Positions 29,469 to 40,851 of a stretch of 64,000 bases of DNA are shown here, one piece after another (position 1 is the first letter of the stretch; every line of letters starts with the position of its first letter). The stretch is from Fusarium oxysporum f. sp. lycopersici 4287 (Eukaryota > Ascomycota > Sordariomycetes > Hypocreales > Nectriaceae): positions 2,480,029 to 2,544,028 of the forward strand of contig NC_030988.1 of the NCBI RefSeq assembly GCF_000149955.1, given 5' to 3'. A program made the position numbers and the translations under genes. The notes beneath the pieces are model-generated. The model was not told the origin of the DNA, searched no databases, and worked only from the letters and a program-made list of their open reading frames with translations.

Positions 29469-32400
29469 TCAGATATCTTCGAGATCATCCTGCCTTTCTG
29501 GATATTCAAACTCCGCCAAGCCTAGAGTCCATATACATAGCCTTCTTAACATTTCCGAAGCAACAACACCGCCTAGTTCCAATGGCCGACTCAACCATAA
29601 AGCTACATCCTCCTCATCGTAGGAATATGGAAGGCCCTCATCATCATCCCCGCAATGCTCACTTACCTCTTGCAACAGATCTTCCTCATAATACCGGGCT
29701 CCACAACTAATAAAACCAATGATGCTGTCGCATAATAGATGCCTCTCATAAGTGCATCTTCCCCCTGGCTCCAGTGTCCATTCTCCCTGGCTACTCATCC
29801 TCCACCTGGCGCAAAATAAGTATGGTAAATTGCAAAGCTCGCAGCCAGTTGATGGAGTGAAGCCCTCGTCATAGAACATTTCGCCTAATCCTTTGACGAG
29901 CTCGATGGCCCCTCCCCTATTGCACTGCCTGAGTGTGTGACAAATATGCGCGCCGCGCAAGCCACGTCCCGCACAGAAAGAACATCGCCCTTTCAACCAG
30001 TCAAGAGCAGCCCTCCAATTACGTACCTCCAGATCGTCACTCTGTTGTCTTTGACATTTCAAGTCGATTGTCCGATCGTTATGCTCTGCCACTCGCCCCT
30101 TTGACCGTCGGAAGTCATACGCCACGACTAGCTGATCTAGCACATAGACGAGTCTCGACATCCAGTAATCATCGGGAGACAGTATACGCTGTTCCAACCA
30201 TTGCCTGGCCTGACTTTCCAATGTTAGGTCGAGATTTTCGTGATCAAGAGTCGTTTTTGTCAAGACTTTCCCCAGTATCTGATTATCATATGCGCATAGA
30301 GCTGCGATCATTCTGCGGACAACTGGTGTGTTCTCACAATAGCCGTCGTAGTTAGATGTGGCATCACGACTTTCCCATTAAATCTGCTTCCTGGCTACCA
30401 GCATCTTCCTCGTACACCTTTCGCCTGATCAGCTCTCCATGTCTCATCTCGCCACAAACCAGCCAGCCGTGCCCACACATACTGCACGCTCCCCGTGTGT
30501 CGTAGTACCGCGGGATCTTCAAAGTAATTAACCAGCTCAAGATACGCTTAGCGTGCTTACTAGCAGGCCATTCCTCGCAGTTTTCTAGTCCATGATCGGG
30601 TTCGCGTTCACCCTTGTTTATGAAACAAAGCTCACAACCGACGAATTTCCAATCTTCGGTAGTTTTATGGATCCAGCTAAGCCGATCGTTGAGGTCCAGA
30701 AATGGAGCTGCCGTGAAGGGTTGATTGCTAACGACCCTGTCGGAATCGCCCGACACAACGATCTCCACTTCATTTTTGTCCAGCGGCCGGATCTCGACTT
30801 GTTTACTTTCAAGATAGGAGACTATCATCTCATATTCCTGGGCTGCCATGGAGTTTCCAAAGTCACACATATGACCGAACATGTGAGTTGTAGACTCCTT
30901 CTGTGAGCTATCTGTCAAATTTGCCATGGAAGACAATAGCTCCGCGAATCGATTAGGTCTTCTCTTCACCGGGGTTTGGTATAATGTGGTTGTGGCACGG
31001 CGTTTGAGTGAGCTCTGAACCTGCCGGTCCCTCTTCGAGGGCATGGCACTAGATAACGATACCGTCGGAGAAGACTGAGGCGGTGACTGAAACGGATTGT
31101 CGTGAGATTGGTCGTCGAAATCCACTGCATCTGGTGTGGTATGTTCTTGTCTGCCTGAACTTGTTCCGACGCGCATCGACGGAGATACACATCTGCTAGG
31201 CATATGCAAGAACTCATGCCAACGAACCGACACCCATTCGTAGCGTTCGAGCAATTGGGGTTGCAAATGCGTCGGGAAAGCTCCATCGAGCCCATATGTT
31301 CTTGCTCGTTGTAGTGGGCGATGGCCGCTCGACCAAGCAAAAGTAACCCCGCGATCCGCCTTATCCGTCCGGTCGTCGAATCGGTTGAAAGGCTGGCTTA
31401 CCTCCCGAACATGCCTATCAGTGATACCGATACAAAGCTGTCGCAAGAGTCGCAGGTTGACGCCTTGGTCCCAGACCTCGTGCGTGAATCGCTTGACTAT
31501 TCTGGTGAGGCGCTCGGTGGACCAACATTGGCTGTCACTATTTGGTCTAGTCCTGAAAAAATATGGCGAGCATTCGTTCGTGTAGGGTTCGTGCTCTCGG
31601 GCAAGCATGTCCACGAAAGGACGGATATACACAAGATATGTATATAGTAACTGTCCGACCTGAAAGGGAAAGAATCGGGCAACGATGAACTCTCTGTTTG
31701 TTGAACGCTTTGCCTTGTGACTGCGAGTGACATAGATCATGAAGCCATTGTATACGTAGAAACTTCGCTCAGCAGTTCCATGATTGCGAACCCGGACTTC
31801 CAGTAAGTCTGGTGAGCGAGGCTGACCACCGCATGTCATGAGCATAAGATCGGCTAAGATCTCGCGCAATGCTTCTTCCTTTTTCAAAAATGCAAGGATA
31901 GCACCATGATGCCATTTTCCTTTGCGCGAGAGTGGGCTTGCTTGACTGGTGCAAGCTTTCAACGATAGCTCCAAATACGCTTCTGTCAGATCGTTCTTCG
32001 GATGACTAACGAATGAGAATCCGTGTGTCGTATTCGAGATGTCGTCTTTCACATAAGAAAGGTCACAGGGAGGTTTCCATCCATACATCAATTGCCCAGA
32101 AAGAGTTTCCGCCCGCTCTAAAAGCGTCATTGGGAGACGTCGGAACTGTTCCATATGGACCGAGATTTCGTCTTTGTATGACACAGTCTGGCTATCATCG
32201 CTCCATCTGAGAAGGAACGCGGGCGTCTCTGAGCCAGCTATTGCCCTTCCGTATGCGAGGAGCGAGAAGAGTTCTTCGAATGGCGACTGTGATCCGAGAA
32301 CTAGGTATTCCAGCCTTGTTTTCTGTAGCAGTAGAACCTGGCCTGTCCGAGGACGTCGTGTGATTCCAAGGGTAGCATAACCTCGTGCTGGTAAGGCATA

Positions 32401-34155
32401 CTCAAGGAACAGAAGTCGTTGAATGTATATCAATGCCGCAAGGTTAGACGTATACGACCTGGCCGGGAGAAAGCTGTTGAGATCGGCTGTGAATCCAAGA
32501 ATCCCACTAAAATATACCAACAGGGTCGACGCCGGTCGCCCATCTATGACTTCTTCGGTACTGAACTCCATAATCAGTCCGAATAGCAGTTCCAACACTT
32601 CTTCGACCAATGGTTATGTCATCCCATCCGATTCTCCTAGCGTACGAGTCTCCACTTTGTGATCGTCAATGTCGTCTTGCTCAAGTGTTTCGTCATCTTC
32701 GTATTCACTATTTCCATCATCCACGTCGTCGTTTTCCGAGCCCTCAAACCCCAATGTGGCATCACTTTCATATCCACTCGAGATTTTGTCGTCATTGTGC
32801 CTCTCTTCATCATTGCTCTCTTCATCTAACTCATCTTCAATGTCAGTCGTGGTAGATGACTTGATTAATGTCCAGAAGCCCTCAACCGAGGTGTTACACT
32901 GCTTCCAAATCTCGTGGTTCCACAATGCCGATATTAGACGAATATGTGCTTTCTTGAGCCGTATGCCGGCTTGACGCCGTCGGATGTCTGCAGGTAGGTT
33001 GAAGGCTCGAAAGACCATGGCAATAAACCTTTTAAGCACTCGAATGTACTGCTTCCTGCTAGCGGCCTTCCCCACAAAAGTGAAGGGCTTGGCGTAGCAG
33101 ACGTGGGGTCGTACGCTACGTAGCCAACATAACAGGCTCCTGCTTGTTGTCCGCGCCGTCTGCTCGCAGCGGTCCATCACGGCGTCTACCGCAGCGATGA
33201 GATTAGCGATTCTGCTTTCATCACCAGCAGAACTGATTATCTGCCGTTCGGATCCGATATAACTAGACAGGCCCATGTTTGCTGCCAATACCAGTCCTTG
33301 GCGTGAAGTCGTAGACGATGGCACAACAGTTAGATTTTTAAGTAGGTTTCGGTCAAACCCACGGAATGTTTGCTCCCAGCCGGTCCTCTCAAGCCAGGGA
33401 ATGTTGTGTTTTGGGGACCGCTGTTCATGCCAGTTCCATCCGGTAGGTCCATTTCTTTTAAGAGTCTCTGTCTTCCCTGCTCTCGCTCAAAGATGTCCTT
33501 GAGATGGTCGTGAGCTTCCTTACCACCGACTGGTCTGACTGAGGACCCGCCGTATTCAACAATCCAGTAACGTCCTCCAGGAGGACTCTTGGTCCACGCT
33601 TGCAAGAACGCAGGCTCGTACATGGCTTTTCTTCGGACCCCTAGTCGAAGCCTCTCCTCCTCATGGTTTGAGGCCACATGACGAGAGATCACTTGGGAGC
33701 TCGCCGCGCGCTCAGTACAGAATTTGCATATATATCCATGAACGAGACACAAGTCCGGATCGTAGGGTTAAGCCGTCCTTTCGAACACGAGCTTCAGATG
33801 GATCCCGTAATTCTTGGGTGCTGGCGCTCAAGAAACGGGTTAATTGACGGCGGTCCGCAGCAGTCACTTTGTGTTTTCTCCGAAGATGCTCGCTAACTTG
33901 AGCCGGATCAGAAGCGAGAGCGAAGCGACAAGTATCGTGGCAGCATATGAGAACTCGAGCACGAGATTCGATGGATAGCTTCAGTCGAGAGAGCAGCGTA
34001 TCATCAGCCATTATGGCTTCTATGTCAAGTGCACAACCAGTACAGTATTGCAGAATCGCGGTATCGAAGTGGCCAAGGACTGTCAGGCGAGTTGCGCGAG
34101 TGATTATCAGCTTGGGGTTTCCTCCTGTGATAGGGAAAGTTGGAAAGGGGGACAT
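29469..34155 (-). pseudogene. OrsD finger - tyrosine-recombinase-like - zinc-module protein, broken
   Basis: Homologous reading runs through five consecutive open pieces: 34155-33712 (N-terminal finger LICCHDTCRFALA, HLRRKH), 33752-33400 (second finger CKFC, RHVASNH), about 33410-32614, 32610-30364 and about 30365-29469. Breaks are frameshifts near 33770, 33400 and 30370 and an in-frame TAA at 32614-32616 where CAA would fit (C-to-T in CpA, RIP-like). In the 30364-32610 piece the candidate recombinase residues are R265, K299, R390, H430 and Y439. Downstream are two CxxC-H-C-CxxC-type modules (GCELC...CSMCGHGWLVC; CSFC...GCELCNLPYLFC), probably zinc-binding. Reassembled length would be about 1.5 kb of codons. 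This is the fullest architecture of the family here. Function unknown. Confidence 0.75.
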
Positions 34156-34254
34156 GCCACCAGATCATCCTTATTACAGTCATTACAATTAAGTTTTCAG
34201 GCGCACCCCCTACAGCATAGAAGACAGGGAACTCAGCTTTTGTATCACAATGAT

Positions 34255-34387
34255 TGGTGGAGTGAGGAGAGTGCACGGACCAGGATTTCTTGTATTCGAA
34301 CCCAGGCACAAGAGGTTGGAAAAGAGTGGTGCACGGGCCACAAAAACTTGTAATGAATGTCATTACCAGTGGTAATTGGTACAGTAG
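34255..34387 (+). repeat. Dispersed repeat R1, 3' fragment (copy c)
   Basis: Shares the GTGCACGGACCA...TTCTTGTATT and GTGCACGGGCC blocks and the right end TGGTAATTGGTACAGTAG with R1b. It stops where the LINE RT fragment begins. Confidence 0.65.
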
Positions 34388-35052
34388 GCTAGGCGGCGCG
34401 CGATCAGTCGTTCTAGTCCCTTACCAAGACAGGAGAGCAGTGAGATGGGTCGCCATGCTCGTGGTTCGGTAAGGTCTCTCCGTCCCGGTTTCGCGATCAT
34501 GACCACCTCCGCCTCCTTGAATGGTTTTGGATGATGGCCTATGGTAAGGCATCTTTCGAAGAGACGACGGACGTGTGTACCGATAATATGCCATACTGCT
34601 TCAAGAAGTTTGACTGTGATGTTGTCTGACCCTGGGGATGTATTGCCTGTGTAACAAGTCGCATATTGCGCCTCCTCCAGAGAGATTTCTGGAGAGAATG
34701 GGATCGATCTAGGTGGGAATACTGGCGTCCATGCGTTTGCGATGTCGTCCTCCGCAGTTCTTCGTTCAAGGGTAGCCTGTCGGAGTGCGTTGGCTTTACC
34801 CATCTGGCTTTCGTACACGACGTTATCGACCTGTAGAGGTGGCGGCTGGAAGGCTCCTGGGAACTTTAGCCACCGGACAGCTTTGAAAACATCGCTACTG
34901 CTGGAGAAGCCATCGATGAGGTTACGCCAATAGCGCCTCTTGGCCCGACGGACCACACGATGAAAGCCTCTTTTGGCGATCTGAACATCCTGGTTGAAGC
35001 CGAGCAGGTAGCTTCTTCTGATGGCTCGAAAAGCAGCCGCGGCGTCGGTTTG
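34388..35052 (-). pseudogene. LINE-A-type reverse transcriptase fragment
   Basis: Open for 198 codons on the minus strand (34363-34956) and extends to about 35052 with FRAIRRSY and FNQDVQIAKR. It is nearly collinear with LINE-A 1020-1680 and retains the region from before the RT fingers to ERLIARRLA, but lacks the YADD active site. Both edges abut other repeats, so it is an internal fragment. Confidence 0.85.
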
Positions 35053-35068
35053 AGAGTAGACTGTTTGT

Positions 35069-35260
35069 TTGTTTTTTTTGTTTGTTTGTATATTTTTCGT
35101 CTGGGTGGCTGTAACGAAGCCAGATCTCCTACTGGAGCAAAAGACGTGCTGAGCTAGCTAGGTACAGGGAAACCCCGCTTCCTTCACCATCCAGCATACC
35201 AATGGCACAAAAGGTGCTGTATTTCTCAAGCCCGTCACCCGTCAGCGGGTTCGGGGGCAA
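35069..35260 (-). mobile_element. LINE 3' end with AAAC-type tail
   Basis: The minus strand reads CCCGCTGACGGGT, TTTGTGCC, TATGCTGGATGGTG, CAGCACGTC and GACGAAAAATATAC, then repeated AAAC units ending near 35069. These blocks match the LINE-A 3' UTR in order, with an internal deletion. The tail is directly followed by the RT fragment, so one LINE inserted into another. Confidence 0.75.
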
Positions 35261-35988
35261 TCTACTGTCGAGCTTTTTCCACCGACCAGAATTCTCTCAC
35301 GCATCACTACATCTGCTGACGCAGTCCACAATCTCCAGTAACCAAGTTGTAGCTCGTAGTCGACTGTCGTGGCGGCAGGGAAAAACCTTGGGAAGGAATC
35401 AGAGGCCGGCGGTGCGGCTTGCCTTCAAAGGGGAAAAACCCATCGCAATCGGCGTCGTTGATCGGGAGGATGTCGCTACCGATGCCACGGGCACCGTCCT
35501 CCGATATCTAAGGCGTTCTGGTTCTGAGGTGCCGCCATTAGATCCGACAAAGGTGTTGTCAGAGAAGGTGAACTCTCCAAAATTCCTTCTCTGAAAACTG
35601 CTGTTAGGGAGCCGATGGCGTCCCCGCAGTATTGTGTGGCCGAGTAGCCCGTAGAAAATCCCGCTCCTAACAGTGCACTAACAGTGCGTGCCAAGAAAGA
35701 ATTTTTACAGGGGAGAGTTGTTGAGAGTAGACTTCCATCTGCAAATATCTAGTGTAGGGTAGTGGTTCGGGAAGATCTGGATTTTCCCTCGAGATTAGGC
35801 GATCACATGATGCATATGTCAATTATTTCAACTTTAGAAATGTGTGATTTGATTTGATTGAAAGGAAGAATTCGATGATTTGATTGATTTGATTGGGGTG
35901 ATTGATTGATTGAGTTGAGATACGATGAGCGCTGAGAGTATGGGAGCCTATCTTTATCCAAACCTCGACTTAAACTCGACCCGATAGC
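35261..35988. other. Unassigned sequence upstream of LINE 3' end and 3' flank of membrane-protein gene
   Basis: A 130-codon plus frame (35202-35594) and a 72-codon minus frame (35476-35694) exist but show no domain; by position they may be LINE-related 3' sequence. 35849-35920 is a TTGATT-rich simple repeat, 3' of the membrane-protein gene. Confidence 0.4.
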
Positions 35989-37917
35989 TCAAGGAGGTGC
36001 CAAAATATCGAGGCTAACTCCATCCTCACTCGCAATCTCAATAGAAGAACTGTCTCTTCTCCCCCCATCGTCTGCGCCTGTCAGACGACAACGATCCCCG
36101 CCATCTCCGCCATCCCCGTCTTCCCCGTCTTCTTGAAACTCCACTGCGTTTCCAACAAAAGAAGGAATCAACACCCTCGGCATTGTCTCAACAGGTGGGG
36201 GCAACGGAATAATGTTCTTCCTATTAATCCAATCTGGCGTGCAGAGTATTTTCTCGTCCACCATCCTATACAACTGAGTGGCCCTCAACCCTGCGCAGAG
36301 GGCAGCATACGTCACGGACGCGCGTCTTCGATTAGTGGTAGGCGCTTTTAAAACCATTTTCCTCACCAGTGGGAGCATTGCAGCAAGGAATGTGACAGCA
36401 AGACATGTCACGGGTATAGCAATGAGGGAGGAATAAGATATCGCTGTGACATCACCCGTCAACATGACAAAGTCCGCAGACCCGGGAAAGAGGTCACCGT
36501 TCGCGGATTCGAGGATGTTGCTCATTCCTGCTTGTGGGCCCAAAAGTGCAGTCTCGCGGAATACTTCACGGGAGTTAAGATAAGCTGCGAGGACCAGCCT
36601 GTCAAGGTCGTCTTTTAGCGTCGAGGACGCACAGTCCAGGAGTCCTGTCCACCCAATACCAGCGACAGATTTAAGGGCCGCAGGTCCAGCTGATAGGATT
36701 ATTTTAGTAAGTACGGGAATGGAGAATTTGCCCATGACAATTATGCGCAGGCCCTTGGGGAGAGGCGTTTTTTTGATGCCGTCTACAGATGTACAGGTTT
36801 TGTGTAGGCAGAGGAGGGATTCTTCCCAGCAGGACATGGCTGGGCGACCGGATTTGACGCGGTATCCCAAGAACCCCTCAGTTTCTGAATTGAACGGCTC
36901 GGTAAGGTACCATGGATCTGTACTGGCCGTGATACTCCCGGCGTGTGCGAGTTGGGGGATCAGGGCAAATGAGCGGTTCGTGATCGTCAGGTCCTCGTCC
37001 GAGGGGTGGTATTCAATTCCCATGCTTGGCTGGGTCCACAACGCGGTCATGTTGTCGGTTGGGTCTAACAGGATTGGCTCCACGGGGTCGAGGTCGAATG
37101 GAACGTATCCGTTAAACCGCGCTGGGTCTGCAATGTCTGGGACAGGACGGAGCCAATTATATTCGGTAATGCAGGATCCCTGGACTTTATGCGAGAACTC
37201 CAAAGGGGCTTGCAACCCGAACTCCCTTGCAGTGATGGTGTACCGGTAATCGTACCGCTGCCGTGGGTGGGTCGCATTGCTACCCGGCAATGTCGTCTTC
37301 ACTGTATCGACGTTCTTCCTCGCAGTCACGTCCTTAAACGCCTCTGTGCTCCCTAGTGCACGCAATATGGCGGGGGCGTTCAGCCGATCGATGCGGATGC
37401 TTGATGACGATGCGATGTCTTCGAGCTCGGGGAGGAAGACGGATTTTGGGTGGACTGGCGCAGCAGGGCCAAGGGACATGGCGTTGGGAATGAATATCGA
37501 TGCGGCAATTCCGCCGAAAGCGATGATCACGGAGAGGAGGAAGAGGATGATGCCGTGGAATTTCTCTGGTCGGGACACTCGCCCGTTTCCGCCGTTAATG
37601 GTGGCCTGACAGAGGAAGGCCCCCATCGTGGTTATGGCTGTCCAGGGGTTGCTCGAGTTCCAGAAGGCGACTAAAGCGACATAGCGTGCGCGACCCGCAT
37701 CAGCGTCCCGGAGCGCGTGGAAGAGGAGAACAAGGTTGGCCAAGAACTGCCATAGGCTCGCGAAGATGATTTGGATGAGGATGGAGTAGGCGGCGATGAG
37801 GATGGGGAAGTTGGAGGATTTTATGGAGATGGCCGGGACGCCGCCGGCTTTCGTGGGTAGAGTGAAGAGGGTGCCGAGGCTGTAGGTGTTTGAGGGGGGG
37901 TTAGTGTAGACGTCCAT
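35989..37917 (-). CDS. Multispan membrane protein of unknown function
   Basis: 642 codons, intact. Probable membrane segments are around residues 34-65 (FPILIAAYSILIQIIF, LANLVLLFHAL), 122-143 (IILFLLSVIIAFGGIAASIF) and about 525-548 (SLIAIPVTCLAVTFLAAML). The intervening ~370 residues contain NxT/NxS sites, paired Cys (SCWEESLLCLHKTC) and Trp, consistent with an extracytoplasmic domain. The C-terminus is acidic, Gly/Asp-rich and cytoplasm-like. This matches a common class of uncharacterised fungal membrane proteins; I know no assigned function. A degenerate tandem copy of its 5' end lies just upstream. Confidence 0.75.
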   Translation of the reverse strand: MDVYTNPPSNTYSLGTLFTLPTKAGGVPAISIKSSNFPILIAAYSILIQIIFASLWQFLANLVLLFHALRDADAGRARYVALVAFWNSSNPWTAITTMGAFLCQATINGGNGRVSRPEKFHGIILFLLSVIIAFGGIAASIFIPNAMSLGPAAPVHPKSVFLPELEDIASSSSIRIDRLNAPAILRALGSTEAFKDVTARKNVDTVKTTLPGSNATHPRQRYDYRYTITAREFGLQAPLEFSHKVQGSCITEYNWLRPVPDIADPARFNGYVPFDLDPVEPILLDPTDNMTALWTQPSMGIEYHPSDEDLTITNRSFALIPQLAHAGSITASTDPWYLTEPFNSETEGFLGYRVKSGRPAMSCWEESLLCLHKTCTSVDGIKKTPLPKGLRIIVMGKFSIPVLTKIILSAGPAALKSVAGIGWTGLLDCASSTLKDDLDRLVLAAYLNSREVFRETALLGPQAGMSNILESANGDLFPGSADFVMLTGDVTAISYSSLIAIPVTCLAVTFLAAMLPLVRKMVLKAPTTNRRRASVTYAALCAGLRATQLYRMVDEKILCTPDWINRKNIIPLPPPVETMPRVLIPSFVGNAVEFQEDGEDGDGGDGGDRCRLTGADDGGRRDSSSIEIASEDGVSLDILAPP

Positions 37918-37959
37918 GAGCTTTATGTTTTCTATGAACGCGATGAAGCAACGCAGGAA

Positions 37960-38107
37960 GTTTATCGGCGAGGAAGACTATTTGGACGAGGACGGAGGAT
38001 TTATGGCGATGGCCGGGACGCCTCCGGTCTTGGTTTGGTGGGGGGCGGGAAGGGAGCTGGTGTGGACGCCCATGAGCTTTAGGTTACCTATGAACCAGAT
38101 GAAGCGA
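37960..38107 (-). pseudogene. Partial tandem duplicate of the membrane-protein gene 5' end
   Basis: The minus strand reads MGVHTSSLP... GGVPAIAI from 38073, parallel to MDVYTNPPS... GGVPAISI from 37917; the upstream flanks also match (CATGAGCTTTA, CAGATGAAG). It then stops (TAG near 37977). Unit spacing is about 156 bp. The copy is too short to encode anything useful. Confidence 0.75.
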
Positions 38108-39387
38108 CTAATCGACAGGGAAAGACCAGTCCTAGCCTCATCCCTCAGGCCCTGCGGGCCGGAGGCTATGATAAGGCAGAGACCCTTTGTTAAGGCGAGA
38201 GGGCGCCTCTTTTTAAGCCGCCGGAATCAATCACCACCAGAGCGTTTGAGCAGCCCGTCAGCCGCTGGCCAGCAGCTCCCAAATCAGGCCTAAGGCTTGC
38301 CGTTTTGAGCTATGCACGGTCTCTTTTTGCTGGTCTGCACAGGCATCTAATCTCCACGGTGAGAAGCCTCAAAAGCCCCTTCAGCCCATCAGAAGCAACA
38401 AAATTGTGTCGCATAATGTACACTAACCACATGAGATATTCAGCCGGCTAGTTGCCCTAAGCTGGCGATGGAACTGGCCCGACCTGGCATCTGGACAGCT
38501 GCCGTTTGTGGGATAGTGCATATCATAATTGTTGGGAGAAGGCTATGATGATGGGAAATATTTACTGGATTGACTATAAACTGTGTATCTACGGAGTGAC
38601 TAGTTGAAGCGCTTTGGGTGCTCTATCTATATGATAAAGAGTGGCCTTATTCCCATAGCAATCGCAGGCGACAGTACGGAGTAGGCAGCTGGGTGGTAGT
38701 AATGGATTAGTGTGATATCGATGTGATAGTGGCACATCTGCCCTCCTGTGCAAGGATTAGTCAAACACGACAGAAGGGCTCAGGCAGGAAGCGTTGGCTC
38801 AAACTAGATGGACGCGGGGTCATGCTGTTCTCTATCTATATGCCTGGTATCCCGCAAGTGCCTCGTTATTATTAACTGACGAATTCTTGAATAATTATGA
38901 GCCCAACCGTTGGCATAATGAATCCGACAGGGTCTGTGTCGACTGCGTTGATGCTCTGTTTTCAGTGCCGCGGCAAGTGTATCCACCTCCGCAACCACGT
39001 GTGAATATTAATAAGAGAACAGTGAATTGGGTGGGTACATGAGAGAGCTGGTTGAAGCACAATTAACCGAATATATCGCGCGGATGTTAGCGTGCGGCTG
39101 GGGGCTACAAATATCGTGGGATTCGGAGAAAGCCTTGGGGTTTTCGCGCTATGAGCGGGAGCTGAATATCTGTCTCAGCCACAACTGAGGATGTTGAAAA
39201 GGCCGGAACACCGTAGTATGAAACATAGGACTAGGCTAGGGAACATAGCTGAGCCTAGAGCCGAGCCTAGTCAGCCCTCGATAACGCCTTATGAAAAAGT
39301 GAAAAAGTGAAGAAGGCAGCTGAGCCTACTGTGGTATTTCGACGAAATACAACAAATCTGGCCCGTGCACGTTGCCGGGTCGTCCGG
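38108..39387. other. Gene-poor region upstream of LINE-B
   Basis: No convincing gene. An 82-codon plus frame (38794-39042) has no domain. Nothing else supportable apart from the hairpin module starting at 39388. Confidence 0.5.
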
Positions 39388-39428
39388 GCGGTCAATAGGC
39401 GGACAGGTACCCGTCCTTCTAAAATGGG
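39388..39428 (-). repeat. Hairpin module, partial copy at LINE-B 5' edge
   Basis: Reads GGCGGTCAATAGGCGG, GGACAGGTACCCGTCC (39401-39416, one mismatch from the palindrome) and TTCTAAAATGGGG, matching the reverse complement of 18.23-18.27 kb. GGCCCGTGCAC just upstream (39360) is also a repeat R1 block. Confidence 0.65.
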
Positions 39429-39531
39429 GAAAAAAGTGGAAAACGGGGACGACTGCATTTTTAACTACACGCGAAGGGATCAGAAGAATCATCGTTGTTT
39501 GGGAGAAAATTCGTGGTGGAGACTGCCCGTC

Positions 39532-40851
39532 ATGGCGGACCCAATAGGGGCCGAGATCGTAGTGGAGCAGGATGACGCCCCCTTTTCGACGCCAAAGAGA
39601 CCAAGTCGAATGGTGAGGCCAACGAGCAAGGTCCGAGACACCGCGCGACAATTGGAAGACACGGCCAAAGAATCGCGAAAAACTACCCGGCAGACGACGC
39701 GAAATGTACCGGCCGAAGAACAGATCGACCGACCGACCGAAACCCGAAAGAGTAGCGGCAGTGGCAGCAGCAGCGATGGAAGGGCAATGCTGCAGAAGGC
39801 GCTGGATCTCTTGGCGGAGTCGCGCAGGGAGACCAAGAGGCTGCAGGAAGCGCTGAGGGAACAGATGGAGATGACCAAGGAACTCAAGGAAGCTGTTGCA
39901 AAGCAGGAAGAGACAGTGCACGAGATGGGCAAGCAGATGGTAGAGATCAAGGATCAGATGACCGAGGAGCTGCAGCGCGTCCGCGAGCAGCTCGAAACTA
40001 TCGCTACAAATGCAGTGGACGGGCCTCAACGATCATATGCTGACGTCACACGACTGACACCGTTCTTACCCCACAACGATTCGAGGACCTTAGCCGCTCC
40101 TCCGAACCCCACAGACGTGCTCTACTGCACGATTGACGTTTCGAGCCTAGGAGAAGATGAGGCTAGGCTCTCAGCCGGGACGATCCGAGCGACAGTGGAG
40201 AACCAAGTCCGATCCGAACTAGACAATCCCACGTGGCGATGCCGAGCGGTGACTAAGGACCCAAAGAATCCCCACCGTGTCAGGATCACCTGCAGGGACG
40301 AGAGCGAGCATGAGATTGTGAAACGCGCAGCGGAAACAAAACTGGCCACAGGAGCCCGTATCCTACGAGACGACCTGTACCCTATCAGAGTGGATAATGT
40401 CAGCCGTATTGCGGTGCTGAACGAGAGGAACGAAGTCCGAACTGAGATCACCGAGATGCTCGGCCGAGAAAATGACACCGATGTCGCAAAGGTAGCATGG
40501 CTCAGCAAGAGAGACGTCCCCAAGGCGTACGGCTCGATGGTTGTATACCTTAAAAAACGTTCAGAAGCTAGGCGATTTATTAACGAAGGATTCTTTGTGG
40601 CTGGAGGAGAATCCGGTACTACAAAGGCGTTTGAACGTCGTGACCGCCCCAAGCAATGTTACAATTGCCAACAGATCACGAGCCATAAGGCCTACCAATG
40701 CGACAGACCACAAGTCTGTGGCAGATGCGCGCAAGAAGGCCATCACCACAGTGCATGCACAGAAACGCTTCCGAAATGTATCCCATGCGGCGGCCCCCAC
40801 GAGTCATACAGCAGAAACTGTCGGAAGCTCTATCCATCGCAGCATGAATAG
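39532..40851 (+). CDS. LINE-B ORF1: nucleic-acid-binding gag-like protein
   Basis: The frame is open from 39307, but I take ATG 39532 (MADPIGAE) because upstream codons overlap the hairpin repeat; ATG 39424 is an alternative. From 39532 it is about 439 residues: basic Ser/Thr-rich N-terminus, a coiled coil of about 90 residues ([16 protein letters not shown] onward), an RRM-like middle region and three C-terminal zinc knuckles (CYNC, CGRC, CIPC series). The product would bind the element RNA and form the RNP for reverse transcription. The stop overlaps the ORF2 start. Confidence 0.85.
   Translation: MADPIGAEIVVEQDDAPFSTPKRPSRMVRPTSKVRDTARQLEDTAKESRKTTRQTTRNVPAEEQIDRPTETRKSSGSGSSSDGRAMLQKALDLLAESRRETKRLQEALREQMEMTKELKEAVAKQEETVHEMGKQMVEIKDQMTEELQRVREQLETIATNAVDGPQRSYADVTRLTPFLPHNDSRTLAAPPNPTDVLYCTIDVSSLGEDEARLSAGTIRATVENQVRSELDNPTWRCRAVTKDPKNPHRVRITCRDESEHEIVKRAAETKLATGARILRDDLYPIRVDNVSRIAVLNERNEVRTEITEMLGRENDTDVAKVAWLSKRDVPKAYGSMVVYLKKRSEARRFINEGFFVAGGESGTTKAFERRDRPKQCYNCQQITSHKAYQCDRPQVCGRCAQEGHHHSACTETLPKCIPCGGPHESYSRNCRKLYPSQHE

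Noticed and set aside
35202..35594. 130-codon plus-strand frame
   Set aside because: Overlaps the antisense of a LINE 3' UTR at one end and has no domain.
39289..40029. 246-codon minus-strand frame
   Set aside because: Antisense to LINE-B ORF1, whose coiled coil and zinc knuckles make the plus strand the coding one.
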